Shown piece by piece: positions 43,717 to 54,512 of a stretch of 64,000 nt of DNA. The position numbers and the translations under genes were made by a program. The notes under the pieces are model-generated. The model made no database searches, was not told the DNA's origin, and worked only from the letters and a program-made list of their open reading frames with translations. This DNA comes from Vibrio sp. Of7-15 (GTDB lineage Bacteria > Pseudomonadota > Gammaproteobacteria > Enterobacterales > Vibrionaceae). The stretch spans positions 1-64,000 of the forward strand of contig NZ_JAKRGH010000008.1 in the NCBI RefSeq assembly GCF_022347565.1, given 5' to 3'. Position 1 is the first letter of the stretch. Each line of letters begins with the position of its first letter.

Positions 43717-46700
43717 TGGGAATCGCGTTAAAACTATTGCAATCAATGCAAGCGGAAGGCATTTTTTTGCATCTTACTGACGATGGAAATCTGGGCTATG
43801 AAGCGCAGCGTTCGTTGACCAGTGAAGAAATCGATCGTTTGAAGGACAACAAATCGCAACTGGTGACTTTGTTAAAAGCGTCGGTGTCGAATGACGATAT
43901 TTCACTTAAACCAACACCTCAATGCTCTATTTCACAAGAAAACATGTATTTGTTGTGTCAACAGAGTTCGATTAACGCGAGTTATAACTTGTGTTTTTCG
44001 CTGTGCTTTGAGCAACAACCGGACATTGAGCGCCTAAAGAACGCCTTGGCATTTATTCAGACGCAGCAACCTGCCTTGCGTAGTGGCTTTGAGCGTCAGG
44101 ATGGTGATGTCGTGATGGTTCGTCGGGCTGTCGATGAGGTGCCGTTTGAATCGATTCAGCTGCCAGAAAAAGATTATGATTCTTGGCTAAACAAGGTGAG
44201 TCAAACGCCGTTTGATCTTAGCTCGCCGCCTCTATGGAAATTTGTCTTCGTTGAAACGGAACATACACGCAGGTTGGTTATTGTTGTTCATCATATTGTG
44301 TGGGATGGTTGGAGTTCAGCGTTATTTCGTGAAAAGTTAAGTCAGGCTTATGGGCAGAATTTAAGTGCCGCCGATGCGCAAGAACATTCCGGTTCTGATC
44401 GCTTTGCGCAACATCAACGTGACGCTAGCGAAAAGGGGGAATGGCAGCAAAGCCGCGAATATTGGAAAACTCTGCTTGCATCAGCCCCGATGCAGAATGA
44501 GTGGCTAACTCGGAAAACACCCAAGAACAGCCTTGCCGGCCATGTAGATCACCATATTGGTATGGATCTGCTTAATCACGTTCAGCCTCACCAACGATTT
44601 AACGCCTTGTTGTCAGCTTGGTTTTTGGCCTTAGGGCGTCAATATCGTTGTAATCGAATGGTATTAGGGGTAGCGGTCGCAAATCGTGATTGTCACAGCG
44701 AGCTGGAATCCAGTTTAGGTTACTTCAACAATGTTGTGCCCGTCATCCAAAATCACCTGTTAACAACGCCCGCTAAGCAGCTAATGGAGTCGGTTAAGGG
44801 GCAATGGCTAGAGAGTATTGCACATCAAGGTGTCCCTTTTGGTCATATTGTTAATTCAGCTCAGCGTGAGCGAAATAGCCATGAGAATCCGTTAACACAA
44901 GTTGTTATTGGGTATCAAAGTTTCGATTGGGATGAAGACTATGCGCAGCTTCCTCATACGCTAGAAGCCGCGAAGAACTCCCATGCCAAACTGCCACTAT
45001 CAATACAAATGGCGACTATCAATGGCCAACTGACGATAAACGTGGAGTACGATCCACATTGGTATGAAGAAGCAGAAGTTCATACTTTACTTTCGCGCTT
45101 TGACCGTGCGTTACATGAGTTGTCTTTGGATTTTGAATCAAAGCCTGAACAAGCTTGGATGAAAGGGGCCGAGTTACCGCAGCCTCAGAACTTGCCGAGA
45201 AATCTAGCGAAAATGTTAGAAAAGACGGCTCAAAGGTATCCAGAAAAGTTACTTACTTTCGTTACTGTGGATGGGGTTCGGAGCACGTTGACGTATTCTC
45301 AGCTCTATCACGAAGCCAAAATTACAGCAGGGCGCTTACAGCAAGGAAAAAATTGGTCTCACGCGGGGCGTCCGGTGATTGTTCTTGCAGCAGATTTACA
45401 CCAATACCTAGTGAATTTTTGGGGCGTTGTTATTGCAGGCGGGCAACCTGCCACGATCAATGCTCCGCAAGTGGAAACGCAGGAAGGTTTAACAAAAATC
45501 TACGATGCGTTTGTTCAACTCAATCAAGCGCTGATCGTTTGTTGTGAAGCTGGAAAAGAGGCGATTGCCAATTTGCAGCAACAAACGGATGATGTCGAGG
45601 TTGTGGTCCCGAGTCAGCTGCCCGCGCAGAACTACGTTCAGTGTGAGATTGATGAAAATAGCCCAGGGATCATTCAACTGTCGTCTGGCTCAACGGGCAA
45701 AAGTAAGTGTATTCAACAAAGCCATCACACGATTGTTGAGTATTGTGATTTGATCACCCAAAGCCGAGAGCAACGCTCAATCGATGTCTCTTTAAATTGG
45801 ATGGGGTTTGATCATGTTGGCGGCTTACTGTTTACGCACCTACGTGATACCTATCTCGGATGCGAGCAAGTCCATGTTTCAACACCTTATGTGCTTCAGT
45901 CACCTTTAAGATGGCTTGCTTTAGTTGAAGAGTGCAAAGTAACCCACAGTTGGTGCCCTAACTTTGCTTACAAAATGATGATCAGTGAGGCGGAATCTTC
46001 AGAACTGCGTTATGACCTTTCATCGCTCAAGGAGTTAATCAATGGCGGTGAAATGGTGGTTGCTGAAACGGTGCGCCGATTCATTGAGGTATTTACGCCG
46101 TGGGGCTTGAAGCCAAACGTGTTAACGCCTGCTTTTGGTATGGCAGAGTCGTGCACTGTGATTTCGACGAAACCTGTTAGCCAAGGTGAGGCTTTTTCAC
46201 TACATAGCTATGCGATAGATAGCCAAGATGAATATACCCAAATTGGGCACAGCGAATTTGTTTCATTAGGTCAGGCCGTTGCCAATACCGAAATACGTAT
46301 TGCGAATGAACACAATGAAGTCGTTAAAGAGTTTGAAGTGGGAAAAATGCAGCTGCGTGGCCCTTCAATCACCATGGGGTACTTTGAATCCCCAGAGTTA
46401 AATCAAAACGCGTTTGTTGGAGATGGCTGGTTTGACACCGGGGATTGCGGTGTTATTGCCGAAGGGGAGCTGTACCTGACCGGAAGAATGCAAGAGAGCA
46501 TTGTGCTTAATGGCATGAATTTCTTTAATCATGATATTGAAGCCTTGGTTGGTTCGGTTGATGGTGTTGATGAAACCAGTGTGGCCGCTGTTGGTTATCA
46601 GGATCGTGGTGATTCGGCGGTTGTCTTTTATGTGGCAACGTCTCAAAGCAGTTTGCATGAGCTAGAAGATCGCATTCGCAGGCTGTTGGGTGAAAAACTT

Positions 46701-48335
46701 CAATTTTACCCAACGGAACTCGTGAAACTGGAATCTGAAAGTTTCCTTAAAACCACCGCAGGAAAAATTCAGCGCCGAAAAATGGTTGAACGCTGGTTGA
46801 AAATAAAAGCGCTCAATGACAATCCGATAGAGATGGTTCGGCTGCTTCCTGCCCCTATTTCTCAGCAAAGTCTTGAGCGTGTATCGCCAATGTCCATGTC
46901 AGACTTGATTGGTGGACATGCCTGCCCGAATAGGGCCGTTGTGACTGTGATGGAGAGCGACATTGAACAGCTAATGCGTGGTAAGGGGGAGATCCAGAAA
47001 ACTCTCCAGCATTGGAACACCAAACAGCTTGTTCTGTTAGTTGAAAAAGCGCTCGGACCGATTGTGGAACTTTGGGTGCAGGCATTTCAGACCATGGTAA
47101 TAGGTACGTCAATTCAGGTAATCACCTGTCATTCACCTCAGCCTATTCAGTCGTTGCCGAAACATTCTGCGAGTAAGCGTCTTGATTTTGATGGCGTGAA
47201 TGGGTTTGAAGATCGAGAGTTTATGGTGGATTGGCGACAGGCACATGCACCACAAATGTTAAAAACGGAATCTTATTCGGTGGTCACGGGGGCGTCGGGT
47301 GGCATCGCGCATCATCTTATTCAAGAACTTGTTAATCAAGGTGAATTCGTTGTTCTGCTTTCTCGCTCTAAGCCAGAGATCACTAACACATTACTTGCTG
47401 AACAGTATCTATGGATCCGTACCGATTTTACGGGTGAGTCATCACTTGGGGAAGATTGGCAGGATTGTCGAACTGATACGCCACAATTAAAGCAGGCACC
47501 TCGACGTGTTTATCATTTGGCCGCGCAATTTCATCGTGACTCCATCGATGATTTGGATTTGGGTACTCTTTCCAAGGTCAAAGCGGTAAATGAAGGAGGG
47601 CTGAATAAATTGGTCTCGTTGTTACGCGCTTACAGTCACTCTGACTCCATTCAATGGCTTGTATTTGGTTCGTTAAATGGTGTTCGCGGTGGGCCTCAAA
47701 GCCTTTCTTACAACTTGTCACAAGCGGCAACACGAAGCGCCGTTGACATGCTTAGGAAGCAGGGTTTGTCAGCCTCTTGGCTGGGTTGGAGTGCATGGGA
47801 AGAGACCGGAATGTCAGTCGGTGAGGTGGATACCACAGCCCTGAAGCAGGCGGGATTACAAAGTCTTCAGGCTAACGACTGCATGAACATGTTGCCTAAT
47901 CTTCTCACGCTTCCTGCGGGTGATTACCTGATCGGAACCAAAGCGAAGAACGCTGAAGTTCAACCTACTGAGGAGCTAAGTGCTTCAGACATTGGGGAGA
48001 TCAGTCAAGCGCATCTAGCACCGCTGCGTCAAGTTTGGCAGGAGCTACTGGGGCGTAATGATATTCCTGATAACCAAAGCTTTTTTGAACTAGGTGGGAG
48101 CTCCATTTTGCTCTACAAGCTTCAGCATCTTATCGAAAAGGAATTGGGATATAAAAATGTCACGATGGCGGATCTTTTCTCTGCCCCAACCTTGCAGTCA
48201 ATGGCATTGATGTTGACTCGGCTTACCCCGCAAGAGGCAACGCCACCTTTGGTCAAGGAGTCACTCGATAAAGAAACTCGTAAGACGCGTAACGCGTCAG
48301 TCAAAGAGCGATTTAAGCGACGGATGAATAAGTAA
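43716..48335 (+). CDS. NRPS, TubC docking-C-A-KR-T module
   Basis: The protein has 1539 residues. A TubC-like docking domain opens it (MGIALKLLQSMQAEGIFLHL), then a C domain with HHIVWDG near 191. The A domain (LSSGSTGKSKC near 656) is more like fatty-acyl-AMP ligases than amino-acid domains (LNWMGFDHVGGLLF instead of FDxS; GFxDTGD-like GWFDTGDCG). A ketoreductase follows (VVTGASGGIAHHL near 1188 for NADPH; FGSLNG and SYNLSQAA with catalytic Ser and Tyr near 1310-1330), then a carrier (FELGGSSILLYKL near 1456). A-KR-T modules are known to take alpha-keto acids and reduce them to alpha-hydroxy acids; here the A domain type makes the substrate uncertain. One-base overlaps couple it on both sides. 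Confidence 0.85.
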   Translation: MGIALKLLQSMQAEGIFLHLTDDGNLGYEAQRSLTSEEIDRLKDNKSQLVTLLKASVSNDDISLKPTPQCSISQENMYLLCQQSSINASYNLCFSLCFEQQPDIERLKNALAFIQTQQPALRSGFERQDGDVVMVRRAVDEVPFESIQLPEKDYDSWLNKVSQTPFDLSSPPLWKFVFVETEHTRRLVIVVHHIVWDGWSSALFREKLSQAYGQNLSAADAQEHSGSDRFAQHQRDASEKGEWQQSREYWKTLLASAPMQNEWLTRKTPKNSLAGHVDHHIGMDLLNHVQPHQRFNALLSAWFLALGRQYRCNRMVLGVAVANRDCHSELESSLGYFNNVVPVIQNHLLTTPAKQLMESVKGQWLESIAHQGVPFGHIVNSAQRERNSHENPLTQVVIGYQSFDWDEDYAQLPHTLEAAKNSHAKLPLSIQMATINGQLTINVEYDPHWYEEAEVHTLLSRFDRALHELSLDFESKPEQAWMKGAELPQPQNLPRNLAKMLEKTAQRYPEKLLTFVTVDGVRSTLTYSQLYHEAKITAGRLQQGKNWSHAGRPVIVLAADLHQYLVNFWGVVIAGGQPATINAPQVETQEGLTKIYDAFVQLNQALIVCCEAGKEAIANLQQQTDDVEVVVPSQLPAQNYVQCEIDENSPGIIQLSSGSTGKSKCIQQSHHTIVEYCDLITQSREQRSIDVSLNWMGFDHVGGLLFTHLRDTYLGCEQVHVSTPYVLQSPLRWLALVEECKVTHSWCPNFAYKMMISEAESSELRYDLSSLKELINGGEMVVAETVRRFIEVFTPWGLKPNVLTPAFGMAESCTVISTKPVSQGEAFSLHSYAIDSQDEYTQIGHSEFVSLGQAVANTEIRIANEHNEVVKEFEVGKMQLRGPSITMGYFESPELNQNAFVGDGWFDTGDCGVIAEGELYLTGRMQESIVLNGMNFFNHDIEALVGSVDGVDETSVAAVGYQDRGDSAVVFYVATSQSSLHELEDRIRRLLGEKLQFYPTELVKLESESFLKTTAGKIQRRKMVERWLKIKALNDNPIEMVRLLPAPISQQSLERVSPMSMSDLIGGHACPNRAVVTVMESDIEQLMRGKGEIQKTLQHWNTKQLVLLVEKALGPIVELWVQAFQTMVIGTSIQVITCHSPQPIQSLPKHSASKRLDFDGVNGFEDREFMVDWRQAHAPQMLKTESYSVVTGASGGIAHHLIQELVNQGEFVVLLSRSKPEITNTLLAEQYLWIRTDFTGESSLGEDWQDCRTDTPQLKQAPRRVYHLAAQFHRDSIDDLDLGTLSKVKAVNEGGLNKLVSLLRAYSHSDSIQWLVFGSLNGVRGGPQSLSYNLSQAATRSAVDMLRKQGLSASWLGWSAWEETGMSVGEVDTTALKQAGLQSLQANDCMNMLPNLLTLPAGDYLIGTKAKNAEVQPTEELSASDIGEISQAHLAPLRQVWQELLGRNDIPDNQSFFELGGSSILLYKLQHLIEKELGYKNVTMADLFSAPTLQSMALMLTRLTPQEATPPLVKESLDKETRKTRNASVKERFKRRMNK

Positions 48336-51292
48336 TGGAACAAATGAAAATGACTCAAACGGATATCAGTACCTTATCCGACTTGGGAGCGATTGCCGTT
48401 ATCGGTATGTCTGGCGAGTTTTCTGGGTGCAAAAATATTGATGAGTTTTGGTCTCTCTTGCAGTCTGGAAAAAGTGCGGGGCGCTATACTTCCCCCGATG
48501 ATGCTGAGCAATTGGGCATGTCCACACAGAAAACTCACGATGAAAATTATGTGCCGTGGTCAATGCCAATAGAGGATATTGACCAGTTTGACGCCCGTGC
48601 TTTTGAAATGACGGACATGCAGGCCGAGACCATGGATCCGCAATGTCGTCGATTCCTTCAAGCGTGTTGGAGTGGGGTAGAGCATGCGGGTTATAACCCA
48701 ATGCAACTCAAAACGCTCAACGCCGGGATCATTGCTTGCAGTAACCCAAATGGTTATTTAGGAGAAACGGTTACCGCGCATTTAGATGCAAACCATCACG
48801 CCAAAGCGTTGCAGGTGTTAACTGGTAACAGTAATGATTTCTTAGCAACATGGGCTGCCTATAAGCTGAATTTAACGGGCCCCGCATTGACCGTTCAGAC
48901 GGCATGTTCGAGCTCATTGGTTGCTATCGCGAATGCTTGTTTACAGCTTCAGACTTATCAAGCGGATTTGATGATTGCAGGGGGAGCAGCCCTGACTTTG
49001 CCTCAAGAAGTCGGTTACGTTCGACAGCAAGGCAGTATTTTGTCTCAGAACGGACAGTGCTCACCATTTAGCCAAGAAGCGTCTGGTACGTTGAATGGCA
49101 ATGCGGTGGCGACGGTGGTGCTGAAGCGTGTGGAAGATGCCGTTGAAGATGGCGACCATATTTGGGCTGTGATTCGCGGTGCAGGTATCAACAATGATGG
49201 GCGAGCCAAGATGGACTTTATGGCCCCGGGCGTTGAAGGGCAATCAGCCGTCATGAACAAAGCGTTGCAGCTGGCGGATTTGTCGCCGGAGCACATCCAG
49301 TTCATTGAAACACATGGAACCGGGACTCAACTTGGGGATGAAATAGAAGTACGTGCGCTTAGCGAAGTCTATGGTGATTCAAACTCCATCAAATACCTTG
49401 GGGCGGTAAAAAGCAATATAGGCCACGCCAACGCAGGTGCGGGCATTGCTGGCTTTATTAAAACCGTGCTGTCTCTTTACCATGGAAAAATTGCACCTAA
49501 TGCGGGCAATACCGATCCTAATCCGACTTTGAACCTTGACGCGTTTCATTTTGCGTTACCACAAAGTGTGCTGAAATGGCCTGAGTGCGATGTACGACGA
49601 GCCGCGATCAGCTCACTGGGTTTTGGTGGCACTAACGCACACCTTATTTTAGAGCAAGCTCCTTATTTGCCAGCTGATGAGCAGCCCCAACAAACGGAAG
49701 CTCAAGGTGCCAATCTATTAACCTTGAGTGGTACAAGTAAGGTGTCATTAATGGCGCAAATAGCTTCGTGGCAAGCTTGGCTCACTGAACATAAACCAAG
49801 CCAGTCCGAGTTGCGTGCTGCGAGCAACGCTTTATTGTGGAATCGTCATCATTTTAGTTATCGCACTGCCGCAGTCGGACAGAATTGGCAAGAGCTGACA
49901 GCGTCGTTAACTGATGGCGGCTTAAAGCAAGGTGCGAGTCAGTTAGTGCTTGCTTTTACGGGGCAGGGAGCACAGTGGAAAGGAATGGGGCGTTACCTGT
50001 ACCAAAATTATCCGACGTTTAAATCCGTGACTGATCGATGTGATGAGTACCTTGATGCGACATTTGGAATTTATCCGGCGGCTTCGGTATGGGAAGGAGA
50101 CGTGGATTTCGATCAGGCTTTTTCTAACGCTGGTGGCGCACATTATTACCAGTTCTGTTATCAATTTGCCTTAGCGAAAGCCATAACGGCTTCAGGCGTT
50201 CACTATGACACTGTGGTTGGCCACAGCCTTGGAGAATTCGCTGCAGCGGTAATCTGTGGTGTGGTTACTTTGCAAGAGGCGGTGTCTCTGGTATGCCAGC
50301 GTGGCTTGGCCATTGAAAAGCACTGTAAGGGTGACGTGGGAATGATGGCCGTACGTCTTGACCGAGAGACGCTGCTGACGCTTTTACCAGAATCGCTTGA
50401 TCTTGCTGTTGTTAATGGTGAACAGCAATGTGTGGTTGCTGGTTTGAATTCTGATCTTCACGAGTTTGAGTCTGAGCTAAAGCGTCAGAGTCATCAGTCA
50501 AAGCGGCTTAAGACCACCCATGGCTTCCATTCCAGACAGATGATGTCGGCATGTGAAGATTTTCGCCTAGCGTGTGAAAAGGTTGAATTCCAACCGGTAC
50601 AGGGGGACTGGATCAGCTCTCTAACCGGTCAAAAATTGGTTAGTGTGGATGCGGATTATTGGGTTAGGCATCTTACTCAGGAAGTACGCTTTGACTTAGT
50701 GATCGACAGCTTATTGGACAGCGATATTGGCATGATTGAATGCGGTGGCACTAGCGTGTTGGGTGATCTCGTTCAAGCCAAGCTCACCAAGCGTTCTGTC
50801 ACCACGGTATTTACGCGGGATGAAGAGCATAAGTTGTTAGCTGAGTCGCACGCCATCGCTTTTTGTTGCGATCGTTTGAATGGCGAGTCAAAGCGTTACC
50901 CTCAAGCGAACATTCCTGGTTACTGCTTTGATACCACCCGTTTTTGGAGCGACCAAGCGCCACATACGGTTCGCTGGCAAAGTGAAATAAATAGCAAAGT
51001 GGTGGCACAAGATGAAGTGGAAGAGGTGGCCGACGATGAACTTACCGCTTGGCTTAAATCTTTGTGGTACGCCGAGTTAGGTGAAGGGGTCACGATTCAC
51101 GATGACAGCGATTTTTATGCGCTGGGGGGAAATTCACTGGCTGCGATTCAAATTTGTGATCAGCTTGAGAAACAGCTCGACCTTTCATTTCCGATCAGTC
51201 GCTTTCTAAACCAACGCACCTTCGGCCAATTTATGAATACGTTAATGACATTAGCAGAAGAACAACCAGAAGAGATGGAGAACATCCAATGA
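48335..51292 (+). CDS. Type I PKS, KS-AT-ACP
   Basis: The protein has 985 residues. Ketosynthase (about 15-445): active Cys191 in QTACSSS, then HGTGTQLGDE and NIGHANAGAG carrying the two His. Acyltransferase (about 540-830): FTGQGAQWKGMG, Ser631 in GHSLGEF, and HGFHS, the malonyl-type version of the specificity motif. A carrier domain follows (YALGGNSLAAIQI near 930). No KR, DH or methyltransferase is present, so the beta-keto group would stay unless reduced in trans. It extends the chain from the C-A-KR-T module and hands it to the Cy module by ATGA overlap. Confidence 0.92.
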   Translation: MEQMKMTQTDISTLSDLGAIAVIGMSGEFSGCKNIDEFWSLLQSGKSAGRYTSPDDAEQLGMSTQKTHDENYVPWSMPIEDIDQFDARAFEMTDMQAETMDPQCRRFLQACWSGVEHAGYNPMQLKTLNAGIIACSNPNGYLGETVTAHLDANHHAKALQVLTGNSNDFLATWAAYKLNLTGPALTVQTACSSSLVAIANACLQLQTYQADLMIAGGAALTLPQEVGYVRQQGSILSQNGQCSPFSQEASGTLNGNAVATVVLKRVEDAVEDGDHIWAVIRGAGINNDGRAKMDFMAPGVEGQSAVMNKALQLADLSPEHIQFIETHGTGTQLGDEIEVRALSEVYGDSNSIKYLGAVKSNIGHANAGAGIAGFIKTVLSLYHGKIAPNAGNTDPNPTLNLDAFHFALPQSVLKWPECDVRRAAISSLGFGGTNAHLILEQAPYLPADEQPQQTEAQGANLLTLSGTSKVSLMAQIASWQAWLTEHKPSQSELRAASNALLWNRHHFSYRTAAVGQNWQELTASLTDGGLKQGASQLVLAFTGQGAQWKGMGRYLYQNYPTFKSVTDRCDEYLDATFGIYPAASVWEGDVDFDQAFSNAGGAHYYQFCYQFALAKAITASGVHYDTVVGHSLGEFAAAVICGVVTLQEAVSLVCQRGLAIEKHCKGDVGMMAVRLDRETLLTLLPESLDLAVVNGEQQCVVAGLNSDLHEFESELKRQSHQSKRLKTTHGFHSRQMMSACEDFRLACEKVEFQPVQGDWISSLTGQKLVSVDADYWVRHLTQEVRFDLVIDSLLDSDIGMIECGGTSVLGDLVQAKLTKRSVTTVFTRDEEHKLLAESHAIAFCCDRLNGESKRYPQANIPGYCFDTTRFWSDQAPHTVRWQSEINSKVVAQDEVEEVADDELTAWLKSLWYAELGEGVTIHDDSDFYALGGNSLAAIQICDQLEKQLDLSFPISRFLNQRTFGQFMNTLMTLAEEQPEEMENIQ

Positions 51293-54200
51293 CGCAGGCA
51301 TCAAGCCTTACCAAGGCGAAACTTCTTAACCGACTTAAGCACCACCAACCTAAGGTTGAGACGGTCACGCCAGACAGGGAGGCACGTTACGAACCGTTCG
51401 CCATGACTGACATGCAACAAGCGTATTGGTTAGGTAGGGGAAACCATCTCGACGGCGGCGATGTTGCCATGCATTTGTATTTGGAGTTTCAAAATGAGTC
51501 TTATGATCTCGAACGGATCGAGTGGGCTCTGAATGAAGTCATCGCTCGGCATGACATGCTGCATGCCGTGGTGCTTGATTCGGAACATCAGCAAGTTTTG
51601 CAAGACATTCCTCAGGTTAAGGTTGAGCTGTTAGATTTTAGTGTTGAGCCTGACCGTTTAGAAATGTTACGTAAAGAATTGGCTCATCGAAAATCAGATC
51701 TTACTCAGTGGCCACAAAACCAGGTTGTGGTCTCAAAGATTGCTGAAGACGAATACCGATTACACCTGAGCTTAGATTTATGGTGCATTGATGGTCGAAG
51801 CTATCAGATTCTTTTAAAAGAATTCGCCTTTTTGTATCAGCACGGAAGTAACGATGGTTTGGGTTCCTCGACACTGACGTTCAGAGATTATGTTGTGTAT
51901 CAACAATCCCAGCGTGAAACGGACATGGCTCTGAAAGCGAAAGATTACTGGAAACAGCGTCTTGAGACGCTTCCGTCAGCACCGAGCCTGCCAGCTAAGC
52001 GTAATGGAAAAGAAGTTGGAGAGGGGTTTCAGCGTTTTCTTACTACGTTATCGCAGGCGCAGACTCAACAATTAAAAGCGTATGCCCAGCATCATGGAGT
52101 CACGTTAAGCAGTGTTTTGATGACGGTTTACAGTTTAGTGTTAGCCAAGTGGTCTGGTGACAATGGGTTTACATTGAATATTCCAAGATTTAATCGACCG
52201 AGTGTACACCCTGACATTAATCAGGTAATTGGTGAGTTTGCGACTTTTTCATTGCTTGAAGTTCGTTTGGATAGCGAGCTGACATTCGCCGAGCAAGTGA
52301 AAAAGCTTCAGAACCAGATGATGAAAGACATGGAACATTCATCAGTGAGTGGCATGGAGTTGCTGCGCGCTCTTACGCAAAAACATGGCAGTGTTGCGAA
52401 TATGCCTGTGGTGTTCACGGCTTCGCCTGAGTTAGGCCAAGAACAAAAGCAATTTGAGGATGAGATTGCAATCTTCGGCTCTATCAAACATGCCATCTCT
52501 CAAACACCACAAGTCGATTTAGATTGCCAATACTTTATGTTGAAAGATCAACTCAATGTGAATTGGGATGCGCTGGTTCATAAGTTCGAATACGGTGTGA
52601 TTTCGGCGATGTTTGATGAATTTGAGCGATTATTGTCTGTGATTTCATCGAACAATGCCAATTGGAATGCGTCGCTGAAAGCGTGTTTACCAGACGCTCA
52701 GCAGGCCATTTGGGATCAAGCGAACGATACGGTGACGCCTTATGAGCTTGTCGACTGGTGCGCTGTGCTCAAAGATCACGCACGTCGCCAACCGGAGAGC
52801 GTCGCATTGGTGTGTGGCCCAGATGAGATCACATGGTTGCAACTGTATACCAAAGTCAAGACCATGGCTGCTAACCTACAGGCAGACAATCCTCAATCTG
52901 GTTTGGTTGCGTTGTTTTTACCAAAGGGCCCAACCCAAATTATGGCGGCATACGCGTGTGTGATTGCAGGCTACGCCTACCTACCGATCGATGTTGAAGC
53001 CCCTAATGAACGAATTAGCTCGATTCTTTCAGAGTCTGGCGCTGATCTGCTTGTGCATCAAACAGAGTCAGGGTTTTCTGAGTTAGAGATACAAAAAATC
53101 CATGTGGATGCACTGGGTAAGAGCGCGGGTGAGCCACTATCTCGAAAAGACATCGGCGCTGACGATTTGGTTTATGTGATTTATACCTCAGGTTCGACCG
53201 GCACACCAAAAGGGGTTCCGATCAAGCAAAAAGGGTTAAGCAATTTTGCACGGTTTAATCAAAGAACCTTTGGTCTCGATCAGACTGATCGCATTATGGC
53301 GTTGAGTGCCATCCATCATGATATGTCCGTGTTTGATTTATTCAGTGGCTTGTTGGCTGGTGCGACGCTGATCGTTCCTGACGAAGCCCACCGCCGTTTG
53401 CCAGAAGAATGGCTGCAATTGGCGAATACACAGAAAGTGACGGTTTGGAATGGTGTTCCTGCGGCTGCCCAAAAGTTAATTACCGCCGCCAATACACAGG
53501 CGATCACGTTGGAGAGCTTAAAGTTCATGATTTTAGGTGGTGATTGGGTCCCTACCGACACACCAGATCTGCTTAGGTCTGTTGCACCAAACTGCCAACT
53601 GTACACTGTCGGTGGCCCTACTGAGATCTCCGTTTGGAATATCTTCGCTAAAGTATCTCATCATGATGGGGATTGGCCTTCTTTGCCTTATGGACGACCA
53701 GCTGATAACAGTGGTTACTTGATCCTCTCTAATGATGGCGAGCTTGCTCCGATGTGGGTGGCTGGTGAAATGTTGTGTACAGGTACGGGGGTGTTTGACG
53801 GTTATTTGCATCGTCCTGATCTTAATGAACACGCATTTATCTCACACCCTAAATATGGCCGTCTCTATCGCACGGGTGATATTGGCCGAATTCGACCTTG
53901 TGGAAATATTGAGTTCATTGGCCGAACGGACAATCGAGTAAAACTTAACGGGCACCGTATTGAGTTAAGCGAAATTGAGCAAATTGCCGCGAACGTTTCG
54001 GGTGTGATTCAAAGTGTCGCGCTTATTATCACAGGGGAGCATGGTGATCGACTTGCCTTATGTTATCTCACCGATAGTTCTTCAGATGATACCCTTGAAG
54101 CGCGCTTAAAACAGCGTATGTCAGCGTCATTACCAGTGGCACTGATGCCTCAGAGCTGGTTGGCCCTAAGTGAGTGGCCTCTTACGGCTAACAATAAAAT

Positions 54201-54510
54201 CGACCGGCAGCAATTGTGTGATTGGTGCAGCAGTACAGGGCAAGACCAACAAGCGATTGAAGGTGCGCTGCCTGTACTTCTTGCCCAGCTATGGCAGCAA
54301 TTGATTGATGAGAATGTGCAGTACATGAGCGATAACTTTTTCATGTTAGGGGCTGACTCTATTACAGCGACACGTTTGTCGAGTTTGGTTAACGATACCT
54401 TTGGTGTAGAAGTTTCACTCGCCGACATTTTTCTTTCCCCAACGATTCAACAACAATCGATTCTGATTGGTGAAAAACTCGTTCAAGCAACACGTCAAGG
54501 AGACGAGTAG
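51289..54510 (+). CDS. NRPS, Cy-A-T (cysteine-type) module
   Basis: The protein has 1073 residues. A Cy domain (about 35-450) carries DLWCIDG near 163, the DxxxxD motif, and is closely similar to the Cy domain of the 37327 gene (both share FAMTDMQQAYWLGRG-like openings). The A domain has YTSGSTGTPKGVP near 631 and a pocket by eye of D-M-F-N-I-G-V-V-W, nearly that of the first Cy-linked A domain, so both probably use the same amino acid, most likely cysteine. The carrier motif FFMLGADSITATRL near 1018 has Ala for the second Gly. It would form a second thiazoline. No oxidase or reductase domain is embedded. Confidence 0.9.
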   Translation: MTQASSLTKAKLLNRLKHHQPKVETVTPDREARYEPFAMTDMQQAYWLGRGNHLDGGDVAMHLYLEFQNESYDLERIEWALNEVIARHDMLHAVVLDSEHQQVLQDIPQVKVELLDFSVEPDRLEMLRKELAHRKSDLTQWPQNQVVVSKIAEDEYRLHLSLDLWCIDGRSYQILLKEFAFLYQHGSNDGLGSSTLTFRDYVVYQQSQRETDMALKAKDYWKQRLETLPSAPSLPAKRNGKEVGEGFQRFLTTLSQAQTQQLKAYAQHHGVTLSSVLMTVYSLVLAKWSGDNGFTLNIPRFNRPSVHPDINQVIGEFATFSLLEVRLDSELTFAEQVKKLQNQMMKDMEHSSVSGMELLRALTQKHGSVANMPVVFTASPELGQEQKQFEDEIAIFGSIKHAISQTPQVDLDCQYFMLKDQLNVNWDALVHKFEYGVISAMFDEFERLLSVISSNNANWNASLKACLPDAQQAIWDQANDTVTPYELVDWCAVLKDHARRQPESVALVCGPDEITWLQLYTKVKTMAANLQADNPQSGLVALFLPKGPTQIMAAYACVIAGYAYLPIDVEAPNERISSILSESGADLLVHQTESGFSELEIQKIHVDALGKSAGEPLSRKDIGADDLVYVIYTSGSTGTPKGVPIKQKGLSNFARFNQRTFGLDQTDRIMALSAIHHDMSVFDLFSGLLAGATLIVPDEAHRRLPEEWLQLANTQKVTVWNGVPAAAQKLITAANTQAITLESLKFMILGGDWVPTDTPDLLRSVAPNCQLYTVGGPTEISVWNIFAKVSHHDGDWPSLPYGRPADNSGYLILSNDGELAPMWVAGEMLCTGTGVFDGYLHRPDLNEHAFISHPKYGRLYRTGDIGRIRPCGNIEFIGRTDNRVKLNGHRIELSEIEQIAANVSGVIQSVALIITGEHGDRLALCYLTDSSSDDTLEARLKQRMSASLPVALMPQSWLALSEWPLTANNKIDRQQLCDWCSSTGQDQQAIEGALPVLLAQLWQQLIDENVQYMSDNFFMLGADSITATRLSSLVNDTFGVEVSLADIFLSPTIQQQSILIGEKLVQATRQGDE

Positions 54511-54512
54511 CC

